Source of the DNA: Tritrichomonas musculus
Lineage: Eukaryota; Parabasalia; Tritrichomonadida; Tritrichomonadidae
Direction: 5' to 3'
Assembly (NCBI GenBank): GCA_039105265.1
Contig: JAPFFF010000001.1
Coordinates: forward strand, 6,882,001 to 6,946,000
DNA: 64,000 bases
The notes under the pieces are model-generated. The model saw only the letters and a list, made by a program, of their open reading frames with translations. It was not told the DNA's origin and searched no databases. The position numbers and the translations under genes were made by a program. Below, piece by piece: positions 35,096 to 44,547 of the stretch; positions within the stretch are counted from its first letter, which is position 1; the number at the start of each line of letters is the position of its first letter.

Positions 35096-36352
35096 TCAAG
35101 CCTTGCTATAGTATATAACTCTCTTACTCTTCTCCCATGCAATGGTCTTAAGCAGGAACTGCGTTCTCAGTTTACCCGATTTTGAGAGTATTACACCTAA
35201 TCCACGAGGGGTTACATTAGTGTCGAAGTACGCATTATATTTTTGAGTCAATTCTACTATACATATCTTATCATTTGGGAGACCCTTTATGAAATCGTCT
35301 AAGGTCTTCTCCTGATCAATCTCATATACTTCAGCTATAATGGGTGTAGTTTGGGGTTCGGCATTTGATTCCTTGGCAGATACCTTGGCAGATTCCTTGG
35401 CAGATTCCTTGGTAGATACCTCAGTCAAACTCTGTTTGGATTTCTCAGCCATCTCTGGTTCCTTAATGTGGATATAATTTAAGAGCTCATTTTCACATAT
35501 TTTTGCAATGCAATCCTTGATTTCCCTATCGATGATTTTGGATAAATCGTGTAAGATATATTCATTGAGATTCTTCATGAGTACTCTAGAGTACCCAATA
35601 ACGAGTTCACTAGATGACATTTCAGTTGGGGGATATTGATCAAGTTTATTATCGATTGCATCAATGATTGTTCCAAGGTATAGATTATAACAAGCATTAC
35701 TGATTTCCTCGCGCAATTTCACTAGGGAATCATATTTATGTATATCATTTGCGAAGTACTCATTTGACGCAACTTCAGCGAGTAACTTGGTGAAGCTAGA
35801 TATTAATCTTTGTGTTAATGAATCGAATAGGTTTATGACCTTGGTAGAGGTTCTATCATAGTATACGAATTTAATGGTACCCTCATATGATTTGTCTTTG
35901 GGACATAAGGATTTGACCTTATTGACGAACGATTCGAATATGCAACTGAGCAAATTCTGGTTGAACATATTGATATCCTTTGTGATGATGTCAACGGCAT
36001 AATCAAGGGGGTGTGTATAACTGTAAATCAAAGTTTTGCGTTTCTTATCGAGCTCATCTTGAAATTTCATTAGACGTTCGCGATCTCGGTTGATATATGA
36101 TAACTCCTTCATTAGCAGTGCTCGCTCAGGAGATTCAATGTTTGTATAACTATCAATTTTGGTATTCATATCTTGGATCCACTCATCGTACTCATCAAGC
36201 GAGAGCTCCTTATGTATATAGCACTTGAGAGCTGACTCGCGATCATGATCACGTTGGGATTTATTCAATATTTTGTTCATACGAATCTCCAATTCCTTGC
36301 AGAAAGAACCTTCATATGAAACTATTTGGGTGTTAGTTGGGACAATACTCAT
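35096..36352 (-). CDS. Polinton terminal-repeat protein, 418 residues, unknown (right copy)
   Basis: Same length and same translation as the gene at 11677-12933, in inverse orientation inside the right terminal repeat. See the left copy for what is visible. Both start exactly 465 bases from their element end. Confidence 0.75.
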   Translation of the reverse strand: MSIVPTNTQIVSYEGSFCKELEIRMNKILNKSQRDHDRESALKCYIHKELSLDEYDEWIQDMNTKIDSYTNIESPERALLMKELSYINRDRERLMKFQDELDKKRKTLIYSYTHPLDYAVDIITKDINMFNQNLLSCIFESFVNKVKSLCPKDKSYEGTIKFVYYDRTSTKVINLFDSLTQRLISSFTKLLAEVASNEYFANDIHKYDSLVKLREEISNACYNLYLGTIIDAIDNKLDQYPPTEMSSSELVIGYSRVLMKNLNEYILHDLSKIIDREIKDCIAKICENELLNYIHIKEPEMAEKSKQSLTEVSTKESAKESAKVSAKESNAEPQTTPIIAEVYEIDQEKTLDDFIKGLPNDKICIVELTQKYNAYFDTNVTPRGLGVILSKSGKLRTQFLLKTIAWEKSKRVIYYSKA

Positions 36353-36587
36353 TTTCTAAATGGATAAAAAATTAAATTGATTCGAGAATTGCATTATTTT
36401 TGGGATTCCCAATTTATGGAAATGCGTAAGCATTTATCTTGAGGCGAAGCCGAATGGAATTTACCTAAAATGGATTTTGAGAGGCCCCTCTTGGGTACCC
36501 CTATACCAATTTGAGGTGAGGTATGAGGTGTGAGGTGTGAGGTATGAGGTATGAGGTGTGATGTGTGACCCCTTAAGTGAACCTCTT

Positions 36588-36817
36588 AGTAGTGATGGTA
36601 GTTCCGCATGGGGATATGGGGATATGGAGGGGATACCTGGCACATGCAATTTCCTTTAAAAGACCATAGATTCCTTGTATTTGGACTATGAAATTTCAGC
36701 AAAAATTCAAGGTCTGGAGCTTAATTTTAAATGGTTATGTGAATATCAAAATTAGGTTAGATGTGGCTGTTATATTTGAAATTTATCTGGTCCCCATGCG
36801 GAACTACCATCACTACT
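36588..36817. repeat. Mirror 230-bp end unit at the right Polinton tip
   Basis: Same structure as 11212-11441 in inverse orientation, with AGTAGTGATGG at 36588 facing the terminal copy at 36817. Confidence 0.8.
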
Positions 36818-36823
36818 GTCGTT
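36818..36823 (+). repeat. Right 6-bp target-site duplication of the Polinton (GTCGTT)
   Basis: An exact copy of the left duplication, which fixes both element boundaries to the base. Confidence 0.9.
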
Positions 36824-37054
36824 CTGAAATCATTATTCTAGTTGTTTTTTGTTATTCCTAATACCAGACTGCTTTTATCAAATAATTTCTCTCGGATTGC
36901 TATCCTCAGATAGATATATTCTGATGGTAACTCTCAGATTATAATTTTCAGCTTGGTTATTCGCAGATAGTCATTTCGGTGTTGGCAATTTTCAGATAGT
37001 TATTCTCAGATAGTAATTATTAGTTTAGTTATTCTCAAATAATAAAAATCAGAT
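36824..37054. other. Degenerate CAGATAGT-rich spacer right of the Polinton
   Basis: Loose copies of TCAGATAGTTATT lead into the ordered minisatellite. This is part of the older element interrupted by the Polinton. No gene. Confidence 0.6.
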
Positions 37055-37285
37055 AATAATTCTCAGATAGTTACTCCACAATCTGCTATTCTCAGATAGT
37101 AATTCCACAATCTACGATTCTCAGATAGTAATTCCACAGTTTGCTATTCTCAGATAGTAATTCCACAATCTACGATTCTCAGATAGTAATTCCACAGTTT
37201 GCTATTCTCAGATAGTAATTCCACAGTTTGCTATTTTCGGATAGTAATTCCACAGTTTGCTATTTTCGGATAGTAATTCTCAGAT
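37055..37285 (+). repeat. 29-bp minisatellite
   Basis: About seven tandem copies of a 29-base unit (core ATTCTCAGATAGTAATTCCA), some differing as CAATCTACG or CAGTTTGCT. Looser copies continue to about 37345. No reading frame runs through it. Confidence 0.85.
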
Positions 37286-37785
37286 ATTTTCCCCTAGATT
37301 GTAATTCTCTTAGTTATTCTCAGATAATCTTTTTCAGATAGTAAATCTTTTCTTAATAATGAATAATAAGTTTGCATTTATATTTTAAAATTTTTATTAG
37401 ATAATAATAATGTCTAATACTCTAATATTGTAATGAGAAAATGGAGATAAATTATTTTTTTAAATCTTAAAATTGAATAGTTTATTTTTCTATATTGAAT
37501 TTTTTAAATGAGCTGTTTCAAATTTGAGTATTATATATCATTCATATTTATTTTCTCTAGATTTAGTTTGAATTCTTATAAATCTTTGAGAGTTAGATGA
37601 TATTATTTCTAAATTAGTTCCTTTTGGTGATTTTATTGGAGATATTTGCATGTAAGCATAATATTATATTAAAAATAATTTTTTATTTTTTTTTTCTTTT
37701 ATATATCAATGTTTTGAGATGCCATATTTAGTTTTTTCCTTTTTATATTGATTTTTTTCAATTATTCTCTTTCATTTTTCCTTAA

Positions 37786-38012
37786 GGTACAAATCTAGTA
37801 CGTTTAGAAACCGCAAATTTTTTTGACACTTTATTAAAACAAAAGGACATGTTATATAAAAAATATTTTTATCATAAAAATTTTATAAAAAAAAAATAAA
37901 GTTCAGAATTTCAAATCTGACACGCATTCAAAATAAAACTTTTTCAATAGGGCAAGGGATCTCAAATATATAACGTGCTTTCTCTCAATCTATAACGTAC
38001 TAGATTTGTACC
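37786..38012. mobile_element. MITE-like element, 227 bp, TTAA- or TA-flanked
   Basis: Perfect inverted ends GGTACAAATCTAGTACGTT at 37786 and its inverse ending at 38012, with TTAA directly outside both (37782-37785, 38013-38016). TTAA suggests a piggyBac- or Kolobok-type duplication; because AA/TT also adjoin, a TA-type element with AAGG ends cannot be excluded. No coding capacity. Confidence 0.75.
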
Positions 38013-38041
38013 TTAATATTTGTAATTTTTATGCTATCAAT

Positions 38042-38709
38042 TAGGCCTTATTTTTTTTACATCACAAATTCTATAAACGTCTTTTTAACGTATTTTTTCA
38101 TAAAATAACGATTTTTTGATTTGTAGTATCTAGACTTCACTTTTTGTACCAACCTTGTTCTACAAAGAACGATAGAAAAAATACAAGGTTTGTACAATGT
38201 ATTTTTTATTGAAAATATTGAATACATAAAATAATCATATCTCTGAAAAAAGATAATATACTAAATAATTTTTTGTGAATAAATAAAATATCAATTAAAT
38301 TATTTAATAAAACCATTTTTGTAAAAGTAAAATGCTATTTTTAAAAATCATTTTTTGCAAAGGTGAAATGATTGACCATTTTATAAAAAGAATATTATCA
38401 CTCTGTGAGCAAACCAATTCACATTACTCAAGATTTCTAGATTATTTACTATTATAATATTGTTTTATAAACATTTAATTCCTTTTTAACATATAAAACC
38501 AATACTAAAAAGCGATTATATAAAATATAAACTTAAGTGCCTCAAAATTTTAATTTTATCTGTTCATTGATTTTTTTAATAAAATTTAATTTGAAAACTT
38601 GATATTTTTACCAAAAACGTGCAAATACAACAACCAAAATAAGGATTAAAGAATATGAACGTTAAAAAGTTACGTTAATGAATTTGTGATGTGAAAAAAG
38701 TAAAGGCTA
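38042..38709. mobile_element. MITE-like element, 668 bp, TA-flanked
   Basis: Inverted ends of about 50 bases: TA-GGCCTTATTTTTTTTACATC on the left, and the inverse of TA-GCCTTTACTTTTTTCACATC on the right, continuing with ATCACAAATTC and TTTTTAACGT. About 80 percent matched. AT-rich inside and no reading frame. Confidence 0.7.
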
Positions 38710-39845
38710 GTAAACTTAAAATCAAAAGTCAGGCCCCCATTTTTTTGTCTCAATTTTTTTGGCATAAATATTTTCTCACAATTTTTAAATTTTTTCCTTT
38801 TTTTCTCACAAAAAAATAGATATCTTCTATGAAAAATTCTTAAAATCAAATTTTCATGAATGTAATCAAGTTTTTATTCGGAAAAATCACATAATTCCCA
38901 ATCGGAAATCGCTTTCAATCTAGTAAATCCGATTCTATATCCAAATATTTACGAAAATATTAATTCGCATTCCAAATATGATACATAATAATTATTCATA
39001 TCTTGCTGACTGATGCAAAAAATATTTACAGGATATGGATTTACAAATGTTTCCGTAATTATATTATGCAGAAATCAATTTTTTTTTTTAAGCTTATCAA
39101 ATTACCTCTATATCAGTGCCTTTAAACAATCAAAAAATCAAATATATATGATAATTGTCTTTTATTATTTCATGTAGTTCATTATTTTCCTTATTTATCA
39201 TTTTTTGCTTAATAAAAATTTGATTTTAATGATTTTTTTCTTAAGATTTTAAAATTGAATGAGTCAAAACTCAGGCCATTTTTGAATAGTTTACAGTACC
39301 ACATTTGAATTGTTTATAAATTTCCCGCCAAATTTTTGGTCAAATATAGGTCAAAACCGGCCCGACTTTTGAGATGCAGTTTAGTATCAATGAAACTTTT
39401 TGAATACGATTAAATTTTTTTTTATTTTATGAAGAATCAAAAATAATATTATTTAATTTGAAAAACATTTTACTATTTTATCTTTTTATTTTTAAATTAT
39501 TTAAAACATTTTTAATATAAAAAAATAATTGTAGATCAAGATAAAAATAAAAAACTAATATCGAGAAAATAACGTATTTACAATTGTAATTACAATTGTA
39601 ATTTTTAAACGGACAAGTTGTATACAATTGTAAATACAAAAACCAAGGCTTACTATCAATACATACAATCATCATTATTCCTTCTTTCCTATTTTACTAT
39701 TCATATTCTCCTGATTTTTTTTATTTGGATCTTTTGTTTACGTTATTATACTCTTTTTAATCTTAAATTTTAAATTTTTTTACGTTATTTTACTCTTTTT
39801 AATTTTGGTCAAAAAGTTAATAGTAATTATAATAAAATTATCAAA
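38710..39845. other. AT-rich DNA with weak inverted repeats
   Basis: A possible further pair of ends (CAAAAGTCAGGCC near 38727 and GGCCCGACTTTTG near 39360) would define a roughly 650-base element, but the match is short. A 15-base perfect inverted repeat GTATTTACAATTGTA lies at 39574-39588 with its partner at 39623-39637. No gene. Confidence 0.4.
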
Positions 39846-39941
39846 AAGTTGTTTATCAAAAAGCTACGTATCAAAAAGCTTCCATTGAATTTTCACTTTT
39901 TGAGAACACCGTGATGGTCACTTCACCATCACAGCGTGCTA
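39846..39941 (-). repeat. Right terminal inverted repeat of the TA-flanked element
   Basis: Inverse of the left repeat, ending CAGCGTGC-TA. The outermost 55 bases match very closely; the inner CTTTTTGATA repeats differ in number and spacing. Confidence 0.7.
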
Positions 39942-40290
39942 ACTTTTTGGTCCCAATTAAAAATTGATAAAAAAAATCATTTCCAGAAATTACTGGCCCA
40001 AAACAGTGCTAAAAATTTATTATTCGGGTAACTTGTTTTGCACGAAACGAGATTCGAGCACTTCATTGGGCGGAGACCGTTTATTTGCCCGAGATTGCAC
40101 GGGCTGCCCTTTTGGTATCCCTGTTGATGAATTATTATTTACACATAATACTTTATTTCAAACAAATATTATGACTTTTTTACATTTCATTATTAATATT
40201 TAATGTTTATAATAAAATAAATACTTTCTTTGTAACTTATAAAATTATTTATTGAGATATTTATTGATTTTTTTTGTAAAGTAAAGTTCA
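39942..40290. other. Gene-free stretch with a GC-rich island
   Basis: About 40020-40125 is markedly richer in G and C than all host DNA around it and has an open plus-strand frame (39964-40203), but no recognisable protein or RNA. It may be a remnant of an element. Confidence 0.4.
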
Positions 40291-40577
40291 AAACCCCCTA
40301 ACGATAAAAACCCCCCCTAACTTTTTTAAAATTTGAGAGAAAACTTTTTATAGATCAATAAATATTCATTCATTTTAATATATTTAATAATGTATTCAAT
40401 ATTATTTATGTATTATAATTTAGAAGCCCTGATTTTAACTTTACAAAAAACCCTAACTTTTTTCCATATTTAAATTTAAATTCAAAAGAAAGTACTTTTT
40501 GCCATCAAAAAAGGCTAATTTGAGAGGGAAAAATGGTCAAAAAAAGTTAGGGGGTTGTTGAAAAAGTTAGGGGGTTT
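40291..40577. mobile_element. MITE-like element with CCCCCTAAC ends, 287 bp
   Basis: The left end AAACCCCCTAAC is matched by GTTAGGGGGTTT at the right end, and each end carries a second inward copy of CCCCCTAAC. The flanking duplication is unclear. The CCCTAA resemblance to telomere repeat is coincidental in my view because copies are not tandem. Confidence 0.6.
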
Positions 40578-40927
40578 ATTCCTTTTCTTTATTTTTTCGA
40601 AAATTTTAATTGAAATATTTTAAAATTCTTAACTTTTTGTTTAAATAATTATTTTAGCACACCATTTTTTGAATTCATAAACCATACAAAAAGTGGCGGT
40701 AGGAATTACGATTACCCAATATAAATACATATTTACACATTTGCTCAAAAAAAGTGCAATTAACATGCAAAATAAATGCAAATTCAATTTGAAAATGACG
40801 AAAATTAATAGGATGAGCATTTATTTGAAACATTTTTGCTGAGTTGCTTTTGAAATCTTTATTCTTTTGATTGATAAAAAATTTTATATAGTTTTTAATT
40901 TAAAAATCGTTATTATTATTTTGACTA
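40578..40927. other. AT-rich leader region before the VIT/vWA-like gene
   Basis: 350 bases. It must contain the promoter of the next gene, but no clear initiator site stands out. Confidence 0.4.
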
Positions 40928-43420
40928 ATGCTTAAAGTTTATGATAGAGAACAAATTGATGAAATAAGAAATAAATATATTACTGGAATAAATTCTATTC
41001 CACCTGATAAAAATGAATTTCCTAATTCACTGATAATTTCTATGTTACATTTTTATGTTGATATTATTGATAATACGGCTAAAGTTAAAATACAGATGCA
41101 AATTTACAATCATCATCAAGAGAAAACCGAATTTACTTACATGCTTCCTTTTATATTTCCTCATGAGCTTATTTCTTTATCAGTTAATTGTAATGAACGT
41201 TCTAAGGAAACTTTTCCAGAATCAGAAAGCTTCCCAAACATTGAATTTGATGATAAAGTTGCAGAAGGTAAATTTTCAATTCGACTAAATCATCAAGAAC
41301 CTTATTTAACATTTTTAATCTTAGCAAATTTCAGCCCCCAAACAAATATCACAGTAACAGTTGAACTTATGAGTTCTCTAACCGTTAATCCGAACTATTC
41401 GATTTTTCAAATTCCATTAATAGAAAAATACAATAATCTTTTATATCCCAGTTATTCGATTAAAATAGATATTTCCACAGAAAAAGAAAATTTTTATGAT
41501 CTTCAACTTGAGTACAATAATGAGAATCAAAGTGAATCAATTAAAAACAATAAAAAAACAATTTACAAAGAAAATGTTTCTTTTCGATCTATTTTTAGAT
41601 TAAAAATTCTACAAAATCGTGAAAAACAAGAACAAATTATAGCAATAAAAGAAACACCTGATATCATTTTCTTTATTGATGAAAGTTCAGATTCCAATAC
41701 CGGAACAACCATTCTTAATTTTCTCAAAAATTTTGGAACAAATTTCCGATTTAATATTGTTCGAACTGGACCAAATGGCAATATTTTGTCAACTAATATG
41801 TGTAAAAATGATGAAGATGGCTTAGATAATGCTCAAAAGTTTCTCGAGGAATCAAAAACAACAAATAGTTCTTACAATTTTAATGATTGCTATTTAAATA
41901 TATTTGGGAACGAGAGTAAAAATGAAGAGGAAAAATCACCATTCAATTCAGGACAGATCCAGAGGCCTCAAGAAAAACTAATAAAGGGTGTTAATTATCA
42001 CAACACAGTTGCAATTTTAGTTGGATCATTTAGCCAAGATAACAATACACCAAAAAAAACAATGACTTATTTGATTGATCCATATCATTTTTACAATTCA
42101 GAAATATTTGCAATTAAAAATAATTTCATTAATATTGACACATCAATGGGATTAAATCATGCATTTACCTCTCTTTTGCAAAAATTGAGAACGAAGACAC
42201 AAGATACTAATCAAACTCAAGAAGACATCGATGTAATTGAATTCTATCAAAAAAAATTATTAGGTAAAATAACAAGTTTAAAGCATTTTATCCATAAATA
42301 TTTTCCAAAAGGATTTCAGTGTCAAGAAGATACTGATTTTTTAATTAATTTATGGAAAACATTTGATGTTGACCTAGGTGGATTTTGGACAGAAAAATAT
42401 GACAAAAAAGATAATAATAAGGTAAACAAACAAAAAGATCTTCTCAATGAACATGATATAAAATACGTGTTAGACAAAGAAATAGAAAAAGAGAAAAAAT
42501 GCTCACTAGAAAATGCAAAAGAACTAAGAGAACTTTTTCGAGATGAAGAAATTGATTATTACCTAAATTTTAAACAATATTTATTTAATGGTAATATTCA
42601 TAATATTGAAATATTTATATCATATACCAGTGCATACATTAATAGAGCATTTTATGAAGGAATTGATCCAGAAATTATAGGCGCTTTGGTTAAAACCAAT
42701 GAACAAATAGACAAAATAACAGATCAATACAAAGAAAATAAAAAAGATCAACATTTGTTTTACAATCTTTTATTTGAAAAATACTATGAAGTCATTGAAA
42801 TCATTCGAAAGATTTCAGCAATAAGACACAGAAGGAATCCAAATCTTCATCATATTCAAATCCAAACCGGAAACCCAATAATAATTCCAAAATGTAGGGA
42901 AAATAACTCATTTTTCCCAAAAATTGTGTCTAAACAATATATAACTTTTAAAGATGATTCATCTTCATCAATAGAAGCAAATGGACCTTATATTACATCA
43001 TATGAGCCAACTAACAAAATTGATAAATTACACCATTCATTATGCGAAGTTGACGTTATCAAAGATAACAACAAAATAGGAAAAATCAAACAACAACAAT
43101 ATGATCCAGATCCTCAGTATAAAATGGATAAAGAATTTCAAAAAAAAGTCAAGGAAGATAGAAAACAGATTTTAGCTGAATATTTTGAAAATAGGAAAGA
43201 AGATAAAATCTTGAATCGTTCAAATAAAGATGAAAAAGGACAAGAAGAAAAAACCAATTTCACCAAAAATATAAATTTGGAAATTTCAACAAAAAAATTA
43301 GAGTCAGAAGGTGAAACAGCCACGCAATCACCAATAGATACTTTTGGAAGTGTTGATTTAAAGCCACAAATTGATCTTAGCTATGAAGATAACGACACTG
43401 AAAATAAGCTTAGTGCTTAG
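40928..43420 (+). CDS. VIT and vWA-like domain protein
   Basis: 830 residues. Residues 20-190 fit a VIT domain (inter-alpha-trypsin inhibitor type: KVKIQMQIYNHHQEKTEFTYMLPF, and FSIRLNHQEPYLTFLI). From about residue 242 a vWA-like fold begins (PDIIFFIDESSDSNTG); the metal-binding DxSxS is only partly kept (DESSD), so metal-dependent adhesion may be lost. The C-terminal third is charged, helical and disordered, rich in Lys, Glu and Asn. Cytosolic VIT-vWA proteins of the vWA5/PARP4 kind exist in protists; the function of this one is unknown. The ATG at 40928 is the first in frame. Host-like AT-rich codon use. Confidence 0.7.
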   Translation: MLKVYDREQIDEIRNKYITGINSIPPDKNEFPNSLIISMLHFYVDIIDNTAKVKIQMQIYNHHQEKTEFTYMLPFIFPHELISLSVNCNERSKETFPESESFPNIEFDDKVAEGKFSIRLNHQEPYLTFLILANFSPQTNITVTVELMSSLTVNPNYSIFQIPLIEKYNNLLYPSYSIKIDISTEKENFYDLQLEYNNENQSESIKNNKKTIYKENVSFRSIFRLKILQNREKQEQIIAIKETPDIIFFIDESSDSNTGTTILNFLKNFGTNFRFNIVRTGPNGNILSTNMCKNDEDGLDNAQKFLEESKTTNSSYNFNDCYLNIFGNESKNEEEKSPFNSGQIQRPQEKLIKGVNYHNTVAILVGSFSQDNNTPKKTMTYLIDPYHFYNSEIFAIKNNFINIDTSMGLNHAFTSLLQKLRTKTQDTNQTQEDIDVIEFYQKKLLGKITSLKHFIHKYFPKGFQCQEDTDFLINLWKTFDVDLGGFWTEKYDKKDNNKVNKQKDLLNEHDIKYVLDKEIEKEKKCSLENAKELRELFRDEEIDYYLNFKQYLFNGNIHNIEIFISYTSAYINRAFYEGIDPEIIGALVKTNEQIDKITDQYKENKKDQHLFYNLLFEKYYEVIEIIRKISAIRHRRNPNLHHIQIQTGNPIIIPKCRENNSFFPKIVSKQYITFKDDSSSSIEANGPYITSYEPTNKIDKLHHSLCEVDVIKDNNKIGKIKQQQYDPDPQYKMDKEFQKKVKEDRKQILAEYFENRKEDKILNRSNKDEKGQEEKTNFTKNINLEISTKKLESEGETATQSPIDTFGSVDLKPQIDLSYEDNDTENKLSA

Positions 43421-44536
43421 AAATCCAAATTTGAATGCTTTTACCATGAATGCTTTGCGATTTTTTATATATTTGGTTTCTATAGCTGTAAATGATTCTT
43501 TCATACCTATTTGAAACTGTATTATTATATTAATATAATTGTTATTACTAAAAAATATTCTATCCTTATTAGCTTCTTTTCATATATTATTTTGTAAATT
43601 ATTAGAAAACAAATTATACCAATTTCTTTTTTTTAAACCTTAAAAACCATAACAATTGAATCATTTTTCAATTCAAGAACGAAAAAAAATTATGACATTC
43701 AAAAAATATAATAAAAATTTCTGATTCAAAAAGATAATTCATTGAAAACTAACGTACAAATTATTATAAACACATGAAATCAAGGAAATCCAATAACCAA
43801 AAAAAAAAAAAAAAAAATGTATAAAGATTTCGATACTCAAATTAATTTTACATAAAAATAACTTAATCATCTTATTATGATGCTTATATTATAATTATTT
43901 AAATAAATAATCATTTTTTTTTTATAGTTTACTATGAAAATTATATAGCCAAAATCCTAATGCCTTATTAGTTTAATAACAACTAGTGTTATTTTAAAAT
44001 ATTGGATATATCTTTTCAACGCTCTCTTTGTTTTTTGAAATAAATATTCAATGGGATTTGGCAAAAAAAGAATACTCATTCAAAATTGAATTAAGCATTT
44101 ATTAATAAACTGAACCTATATTAAATATTGAGAGAAAACAAGTATATTCTTGAATTTTAGTATTAAATATTTCTTGACCAATAATAAAGCTTATTTCATA
44201 CAAAATCAAATTATTATTATATGATATATAATAACTTAATTTTCAAATTATATATATTTTTTAAACCCAATTTAAGTGATATAAAATAAATTTATGCTTG
44301 AAATAATTCAAATGAATATTTATCTTTAAGACACTATTTTACAATATTTCAGTATTAAAGTTGAATTATGCCTTGAACTAAAAATAAATAATGCAATTAT
44401 TATGTTTTGCGTCTTATAAAAATATTGATAAAATATAAGATTAATAATATATCAAAATAGTTACAAATTATTTTTCTGTTTATTTAACAATTCAATTTCT
44501 GTTCATAAAGATTTTTTATTGATTCAATTTTTTTTT
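43421..44536. other. AT-rich intergenic stretch
   Basis: About 1.1 kb with A and T tracts (for example about 43800-43817). I see no gene, RNA, or paired repeat. Confidence 0.5.
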
Positions 44537-44543
44537 TCACATT
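44537..44543 (+). promoter_or_regulatory. Initiator-like TCACATT before the coiled-coil gene
   Basis: Fits TCA(+1)Py(T/A)(T/A). The A is nine bases before the ATG at 44548, downstream of a T tract. Confidence 0.45.
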
Positions 44544-44547
44544 TCTC

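Larger units (their letters stand above)
11212..36817. mobile_element. Polinton/Maverick, 25.6 kb, near-complete and young
   Basis: A Polinton with exact 6-bp target duplications, terminal inverted repeats of 1861 and 1868 bases, and the hallmark set: protein-primed PolB, retroviral-type integrase, FtsK/HerA-type packaging ATPase and double-jelly-roll-type major capsid protein. About 20 reading frames fill it with little spare DNA. The terminal repeats appear identical apart from one 7-base repeat unit, and the target duplication is perfect, which points to a recent insertion or recent homogenisation of the ends. It looks whole or nearly whole, with at most about one break. It inserted into an older TA-flanked element. 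I did not find an adenain-like protease. Confidence 0.95.
34950..36817 (-). repeat. Right long terminal inverted repeat of the Polinton
   Basis: 1868 bases, the inverse of 11212-13072. The only difference I noticed is one extra 7-base unit in the inner array. The gene inside has the same length and the same translation as the left copy. Confidence 0.92.
11010..39941. mobile_element. TA-flanked inverted-repeat DNA element split by the Polinton
   Basis: About 95 bases at 11010-11105 recur inverted at 39846-39941. Both ends show TA followed by GCACGCTGTGATGGTG, then a CTCAAAAAGTGAAAATTC block, then repeats of CTTTTTGATA. TA at both outer edges fits a Tc1/mariner-type target duplication. Without the inserted Polinton and its duplicated target the element would be about 3.3 kb. 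It has no transposase reading frame that I can find, so it is non-autonomous or decayed. Alternatively the ends could be two separate copies of a small repeat that happen to face each other. Confidence 0.6.

Noticed and set aside
39964-40203. 79-codon plus-strand open stretch over the GC-rich island
   Set aside because: No recognisable protein; the island is reported as unexplained sequence instead.
40291-40577. Telomere or interstitial telomeric repeat (CCCTAA words)
   Set aside because: The words are inverted at element ends and not in tandem.
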